This document shows positions 59,636 to 64,000 of a stretch of DNA of 64,000 bases, one piece after another. The first letter of the stretch is position 1; each line of letters begins with the position of its first letter. The DNA is from Campylobacter devanensis. GTDB lineage: Bacteria; Campylobacterota; Campylobacteria; Campylobacterales; Campylobacteraceae. The stretch spans positions 1,426,001 through 1,490,000 of the forward strand of contig NZ_CP018788.1 of assembly GCF_002139915.1 (NCBI RefSeq), in the 5' to 3' direction. The notes under the pieces were generated by a model. The model searched no databases. It saw only the letters and a list, made by a program, of their open reading frames with translations, and was not told where the DNA came from. A program made the translations under genes and the position numbers.

Positions 59636-61210
59636 CTACTGTAGTAGTCTTAATATATTTTGTTGTACAGCATTTGCCTGGCTCATAGCGTAGCTTCCGC
59701 TTTGGGCTAGTATGTTAAATTTAGAGAAGTTTGCACTCTCACTAGCAAAGTCTACATCTCTTATTTGAGATTCAGCTGATTTTACATTTACTTGAGTAAC
59801 TGTAATATTATTTATAGTAGCTACTAATTGGTTTTGTACTGAACCTAGGTCAGCTCTTAGCTTGTCTAGAGTTTTTCTAGCTGCTTCAGCTACATCAACC
59901 ATAGCTTGAGCGCCACCATATGTATTTACACCACCGGCTTGAGCAGCTGTACCATACACTGCCGAGAATCCGCCATTGAAAAATCCCATTGCTTTAGCTG
60001 TTTCAAAACTAATTGTTCCACTATTCATATATTTTAAATTTACAGAAGCTTGAGCATAACCAGTTGATGCATTAGCAGCGGTTATCATAGCGTCACCAGC
60101 AGTAAAACCAGATACTAAGGATATACCACCTAAACCAACTTTAATATCTCTAGCATCTTGGCGAATAAATGTGATTTGACCTAAATAAACCGTACCAGCC
60201 GAATGCGCATCTCCAGCTAATGAAGCACCCGTTTTAGCGCTAAATACAGTATTAGCACCAGTAGATGTTGAACCAAGTCTAATAGCTCTACCATCTTTAG
60301 CAGCTAAAACTAGATGACCATTTTCTAGGCTTGCTTCTACTCCGGTTTCATCTTTTTTAGCGTTAATTGCTGCAGTTAAAGCATTGTCAGAATCATTAGC
60401 TTTTACGGTAATATTACCGATTTTTACGCCATTAATCATAAAATCTTTAATTGTACCAGCAGCAACTACGCCAAAAATTTGAGTATTATTAACTTCAGCT
60501 CTTATACCAGTTTTATCTGATACACCATTCATCATCTCAGCTACAGCTTTTAAACCATCTGTTTGTAATGTTTTTGCGCTAATAGTTTGAAATACATAAC
60601 CACCCGGATATCCATCGATTCCACTAAGTTTTACAACTGCATCTTCCATTTGAGAAATATTAGAAGCTACCACATTTTTTAGCGTCTCAAACCTAGTATG
60701 TCCTATAGTATTTGAGTTTGTAGCACCTATGCTTACTTTAGCTGTTTCATTACTATAAGCACCTATTTGGAAGTTTTTGTTTGAAAAATTTCCATTTAGT
60801 AGTTGTTGGCCATTAAAGCTTGTAGTAGTAGCTATCATATCTAGTTCTTCAAGAAGTCTGCTAATATCATTTTGAAGAGCTCTTCTAGAATCAGCATTTT
60901 GACCATCTTGTGCTGCTTGGATAGCTTTAGTTTTAATAGTATCAAGTATTTTAATCTGTTCATCCATAGCTTTATCTGCAGTTTGAACAATACCAATTGC
61001 ATCATTACCATTAGATATAGCTTGACCTAAAGAGCTAGCTTGGCTTTTTAGTGAATCAGCAATAACAAGACCTGATGCATCATCAGCTGCTGTTTGAATT
61101 CTAAGACCTGAGCTTAGGCGACCAAGTGAGCTAGTAAGCTCTCTATCTGTGATTTGTGAGTTTGCGTGAGCATTCATCGCTGCGATGTTAGTATTTATTC
61201 TAAAGCTCAT
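59636..61210 (-). CDS. fla: Flagellin (FlaA-type filament protein)
   Basis: Major subunit of the flagellar filament. Conserved N-terminal D0/D1 helices (FRINTNIAAMNAHANSQ, SSGLRIQTAADDASGLVIAD) and C-terminal helices (SQIRDVDFASESANFSKFNI and ending MSQANAVQQNILRLLQ) frame a variable centre of about 250 residues with flagellin_IN-like motifs. Length is 524, slightly below C. jejuni FlaA (about 572). A sigma-28 promoter lies upstream. Only one flagellin copy is in the window. It is a likely target of pseudaminic acid glycosylation made through PseC. Confidence 0.95.
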   Translation of the reverse strand: MSFRINTNIAAMNAHANSQITDRELTSSLGRLSSGLRIQTAADDASGLVIADSLKSQASSLGQAISNGNDAIGIVQTADKAMDEQIKILDTIKTKAIQAAQDGQNADSRRALQNDISRLLEELDMIATTTSFNGQQLLNGNFSNKNFQIGAYSNETAKVSIGATNSNTIGHTRFETLKNVVASNISQMEDAVVKLSGIDGYPGGYVFQTISAKTLQTDGLKAVAEMMNGVSDKTGIRAEVNNTQIFGVVAAGTIKDFMINGVKIGNITVKANDSDNALTAAINAKKDETGVEASLENGHLVLAAKDGRAIRLGSTSTGANTVFSAKTGASLAGDAHSAGTVYLGQITFIRQDARDIKVGLGGISLVSGFTAGDAMITAANASTGYAQASVNLKYMNSGTISFETAKAMGFFNGGFSAVYGTAAQAGGVNTYGGAQAMVDVAEAARKTLDKLRADLGSVQNQLVATINNITVTQVNVKSAESQIRDVDFASESANFSKFNILAQSGSYAMSQANAVQQNILRLLQ

Positions 61211-61570
61211 AACTTTTCCTTTGTGTTAATATTTCCCTATAAAACTTAAATCCATTTAGGGTGTGTTTTTATTATATCGAACCAAATATTAAAAAGTTTA
61301 TATATGGGGGGGGGATTTTGATAAATTTGAAGAAAATATTGCAAATTTTTTAATAAATTTGAGAAATTTATAAAATTTAGATTAGATATTGTAGATTTAG
61401 GCTAAGTGATTTTATAATTTTTAGAGTGGAATTTAGATTGGATTGGATGAAATATTAAATATTATGGGGGTGTAATTTATTTGAGGGGATGGAGTAAAAA
61501 TATATTAAAAAAGAAACTTTGAATTGAATTTATGCTAAAATTTGAAAATTTAACCATTTTAAGGATATTT
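61211..61570. other. Divergent intergenic region between flagellin and dapF
   Basis: Holds the flagellin sigma-28 promoter and leader, a run of nine G (61306-61314) just upstream of that promoter's -35 box, and a G-rich, AT-rich stretch leading to dapF. No credible gene other than the flanking ones; a frame at 61477-61725 on the minus strand is a shadow of dapF. Confidence 0.5.
61274..61300 (-). promoter_or_regulatory. Sigma-28 (FliA) promoter of the flagellin gene
   Basis: On the minus strand, TAAA (61297-61300) is followed by 17 bases and then CGATAT (61274-61279), matching the Campylobacter FliA consensus of TAAA-N15-xxCGATAt. It lies about 65 bases upstream of the flagellin start. This is the class expected for flaA. 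Confidence 0.8.
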
Positions 61571-62329
61571 ATGCAAGTTTCAAAATATAACGCAAGCGGT
61601 AATGATTTTGTTATTTTCCAAGCCATTGATAATGCTAAATTTGCTGCAAGTAACCGCTCGGAACTAGCTGTGCGTCTTTGCGATAGATTTAGCGGAGTTG
61701 GCGCAGATGGAATGATTATTATCAAACAATCAAATAATCAGTGTGATTTTGCGTGGGAGTTTTACAATAGCGATGGAAGCATAGCAGCAATGTGTGGCAA
61801 CGGTAGTAGGGCTGCTGCACTTTATGCATATAAAAACCAAATTTGTGATGCTGTTTGTACCTTTGAAACTGGTGCTGGAATTATTGGCGCTACCATTGCA
61901 AAAGACCATGTCGAAGTCGCTCTAAGCGAGCCAAAAAAGTTAAGCGAACCATTTACTCAAATGGGATTAGAATGGAACTTTTATAATACTGGAGTGCCGC
62001 ATTTAGTAAGCTTTGTGGATGATTTGGATAAATTTGATCTAGAAATTTGCAAAACTATGCGCCAACAATATAACGCAAATGTAAATTATGCCAAATTTGA
62101 TGGCCAAAGACTATTAGTGCGTACCTTTGAGCGTGGTGTTGAAAATGAGACAAATGCCTGTGGCACTGGAATGGCAGCTTCGTTTTTTACTGGATTTGAG
62201 CGATTTGGACTAAATGATAAAATAGAAGTTATGCCAAGAAGCGGTGAGATTTTAAATCTTAGATTTGATGGAGAGACTATCCATTTTGGTGGAAAAGTAA
62301 GCCATATTTTTGATACGGCAATATATTAG
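61571..62329 (+). CDS. dapF: Diaminopimelate epimerase
   Basis: Converts LL- to meso-diaminopimelate for lysine and peptidoglycan. I use ATG 61571 (MQVSKYNASGNDFVIFQ), after TTTAAGGATATTT; the frame is open 13 codons upstream without a ribosome binding site. The two catalytic cysteines are in SIAAMCGNGSRAAALYA and NETNACGTGMAASFFTG. Length of 252 is normal. Confidence 0.96.
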   Translation: MQVSKYNASGNDFVIFQAIDNAKFAASNRSELAVRLCDRFSGVGADGMIIIKQSNNQCDFAWEFYNSDGSIAAMCGNGSRAAALYAYKNQICDAVCTFETGAGIIGATIAKDHVEVALSEPKKLSEPFTQMGLEWNFYNTGVPHLVSFVDDLDKFDLEICKTMRQQYNANVNYAKFDGQRLLVRTFERGVENETNACGTGMAASFFTGFERFGLNDKIEVMPRSGEILNLRFDGETIHFGGKVSHIFDTAIY

Positions 62330-62377
62330 AAATTTAGATAAATTTAAGTAAAATTAGCCAAAATGCAAAGGATGAAA

Positions 62378-63244
62378 TTGAAAAATATAAGAGTAGCTCA
62401 CTCACCAGATGCTGATGATATCTTTATGTATAGCGCTATAAATTTAGGCTGGGTTGGTAGTGATATTTTGCAGTTTAGCTCTAAAGCTGATGATATAGAG
62501 ACGCTTAATCAAGCAGCTTTGCGTGGCGAATTTGATGCTACGGCCATTAGTTTTGCTCTTTATCCATTTATAGTTAAAGATTATGCTTTACTACGAACAG
62601 CAGTAAGCTTTGGCAATGGATACGGCCCAAAGCTAATTAAGAAAAAACATACAACTCTAAAGCCAAATTTCAAAGTCGCACTAAGCGGACAATACACCAC
62701 AAATGCTCTACTTTTTAAAATCGCCTATCCAAAGGCTAGGATAGTTTATAAGAATTTCTTAGATATCGAAAATGCTGTACTAAGCGGTGAAGTTGATGCT
62801 GGCGTGCTAATTCATGAGAGTATTCTTAGCTTTAGTGATGAACTATGCGTAGAGCGTGAAATTTGGGATATTTGGTGTGAACTTAGAGGCGATGATAGTC
62901 TGCCATTACCACTTGGTGGTATGGCCCTTAGACGCAGTCTGCCGCTAAGTGATGCTATAGAGTGCGAATCGGTACTGACAAAGGCCGTACAAATCGCACA
63001 CGATAATAAAAAAATATTAAGCTCTATGTTACTAGAGCGTAAGCTAGTGCGTGTAGATGATACAAGTTTGCAAAAGTATCTAGGGCTTTATGCAAATGCT
63101 GAATCTATCAGTATGAGCGATCTTCAGCTGCGTGCAGTAGATAGGCTTTTTGAAATCGGATATGAGAATGGGGTTTATTCAAATTTAATCAAATCTCAGC
63201 CAAATCTCATACCAACTGAGTATCTAAATAGTAGGAATAGCTAA
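62378..63244 (+). CDS. mqnD: 1,4-dihydroxy-6-naphthoate synthase MqnD (futalosine menaquinone pathway)
   Basis: Catalyses a late step of the futalosine route to menaquinone, the quinone that receives electrons from the Nuo complex. The N-terminus KNIRVAHSPDADDIFMYSAI and the segments ATAISFALYPFIVKDYALL and YGPKLIKKK fit MqnD rather than MqnA. I prefer TTG 62378, six bases after AAAGG, giving the family-typical MKNIRVAHSPDADD; ATG 62372 or 62363 are alternatives. Length is about 288. Its stop shares one base with fliQ. Confidence 0.9.
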   Translation: MKNIRVAHSPDADDIFMYSAINLGWVGSDILQFSSKADDIETLNQAALRGEFDATAISFALYPFIVKDYALLRTAVSFGNGYGPKLIKKKHTTLKPNFKVALSGQYTTNALLFKIAYPKARIVYKNFLDIENAVLSGEVDAGVLIHESILSFSDELCVEREIWDIWCELRGDDSLPLPLGGMALRRSLPLSDAIECESVLTKAVQIAHDNKKILSSMLLERKLVRVDDTSLQKYLGLYANAESISMSDLQLRAVDRLFEIGYENGVYSNLIKSQPNLIPTEYLNSRNS

Positions 63245-63510
63245 TGCAAGGCGATCTAATCGGTCTAGGCGTTGAGACCTTTAAACTAGCACTAATGATT
63301 AGTCTGCCTATGCTTATGGCTGGATTGGTAGCTGGTTTGCTAATTAGCATTTTTCAAGCTACTACACAGATTAACGAGATGACGCTAAGCTTTGTACCAA
63401 AGATAATTTTGGTTGTGGTGGTAATAATCTTTTTAATGCCGTGGATGATGGGGCAAATGATTGATTTTACTGAACGAATATTAAATATGATACCAACATT
63501 TATCCAATGA
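63244..63510 (+). CDS. fliQ: Flagellar export apparatus protein FliQ
   Basis: Small two-helix membrane component of the flagellar type III export gate, partner of FliR (31.2 kb). The 88 residues show MISLPMLMAGLVAGLLISIF and the typical QATTQINEMTLSFVPKIILV loop between helices. The ATG shares its first base with the mqnD stop, and its own stop overlaps murB by four bases (ATGA). Confidence 0.96.
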   Translation: MQGDLIGLGVETFKLALMISLPMLMAGLVAGLLISIFQATTQINEMTLSFVPKIILVVVVIIFLMPWMMGQMIDFTERILNMIPTFIQ

Positions 63511-64000
63511 AAATTGATTTTAGTAAGTACAGCTCAGTGCGCATTGGTGGGATTTTTGATGTAGAAGTGCTAGATAAAATGCGTGAATTTGATGGAGTGA
63601 TAATTGGCGGAGCAAATAATTTGCTAATCTCACCAAATCCACCTAAAATGGGGATTTTAGGAAGCGAATTTGACTATATCAAACTAGAAAATGGCGTACT
63701 AAAAATTGGCGCTAAAACTCCAAGCTCAAAAATATATAAATTTACTAAAGATAACAATATTGGCGGCTTTGAATTTGCTAAAAAAATTCCTGGAACCATT
63801 GGTGGAATGATAAAGATGAATGCTGGAGTAAAAGAGTATGAGATTTCAAATTTGCTCTTAAATATCACAACATCTAAAGGAGTAACACTAGCTAATGAGT
63901 GTGAATTTAGCTACCGCCACTCAAATATTGATGGAGTGATATTTGAGGCTAGTTTTAAAATTATACGTGAATTTGATGAAGTTCTAAGCAATAAACTCAA
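63507..64000 (+). CDS. murB: UDP-N-acetylenolpyruvoylglucosamine reductase MurB, cut by the window edge
   Basis: FAD enzyme of peptidoglycan precursor synthesis. ATG 63507 overlaps the fliQ stop. The visible 164 residues begin MKIDFSKYSSVRIGGIFDVE, then give the FAD-binding IIGGANNLLIS (family G-x-G-S-N-L-L) and GFEFAKKIPGTIGGMIKMNA, with the family's FxxGIPGTIGGAVxMNAGA pattern, and the start of the next domain (CEFSYRHSNI). The C-terminal part lies beyond the window. Confidence 0.93.
   Translation, partial: MKIDFSKYSSVRIGGIFDVEVLDKMREFDGVIIGGANNLLISPNPPKMGILGSEFDYIKLENGVLKIGAKTPSSKIYKFTKDNNIGGFEFAKKIPGTIGGMIKMNAGVKEYEISNLLLNITTSKGVTLANECEFSYRHSNIDGVIFEASFKIIREFDEVLSNKL

Overview
The window looks like a chromosomal segment of a Campylobacter (Campylobacterota), AT-rich and densely packed. 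The evidence is the gene content and order: fliR / acidic protein / gmk / tatA / argS, a PseC-type aminotransferase for flagellin glycan, an FlaA-type flagellin behind a sigma-28 promoter, Campylobacter-type nifS/nifU with a hemerythrin, the futalosine-pathway gene mqnD, and Cts competence genes. I cannot name the species. A complete 13-gene nuo operon with genuine nuoE and nuoF and a fused nuoCD separates it from C. jejuni, which lacks NuoE/NuoF.

Layout. 1-2.7 kb: competence secretion genes ctsE and ctsF (minus), with ctsF frameshifted. 3-9.5 kb (minus): cysQ, gltA, a CPA2 cation/proton antiporter, bioB, topA. 9.5-22.4 kb (minus): nuoABCDEFGHIJKLMN, with an unusually short NuoG. 22.9-25.4 kb (plus): cstA and its small partner. 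25.4-31.2 kb: an accessory island with hairpin-rich repeats, a tiny membrane protein and a four-gene minus-strand operon (coiled-coil peptide, unknown 336-residue protein, Ycf46/Vps4-like AAA ATPase, glycine-zipper membrane protein). 31.2-37 kb: fliR to argS. 37-38.8 kb (minus): pseC and dcd. 38.9-40.7 kb: accB and accC. 40.7-47 kb: a type II-B CRISPR-Cas locus. 47.2-51.9 kb: rsfS/nadD (minus), then gap, pgk, tpiA and fabI. 52.1-55.4 kb: nifS, nifU, a small unknown gene and hemerythrin. 55.6-56.9 kb: a YuiF-like antiporter. 57-59.4 kb: thrS and infC. 59.6-61.2 kb: flagellin. 61.5-64 kb: dapF, mqnD, fliQ and the start of murB.

The CRISPR-Cas locus is the most informative region. Five perfect repeats and one degenerate repeat, each with an extended -10 element, are followed by a tracrRNA gene whose anti-repeat I can read directly. 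Next come convergent cas4, cas2, cas1 and cas9. cas9 is broken by two frameshifts and cas1 by one, at an A8 tract. Core genes across the rest of the window are open and intact, so these look like real decay, or slippage control, of a once complete II-B system. cas4, cas2, the array and the tracrRNA are preserved.

The best candidate for a poorly described system is the four-gene AAA ATPase operon at 26.6-30.7 kb. Its small coiled-coil protein and its 336-residue protein share a similar acidic C-terminal tail, which could be a docking tag for the ATPase. No rRNA or tRNA gene was recognised.
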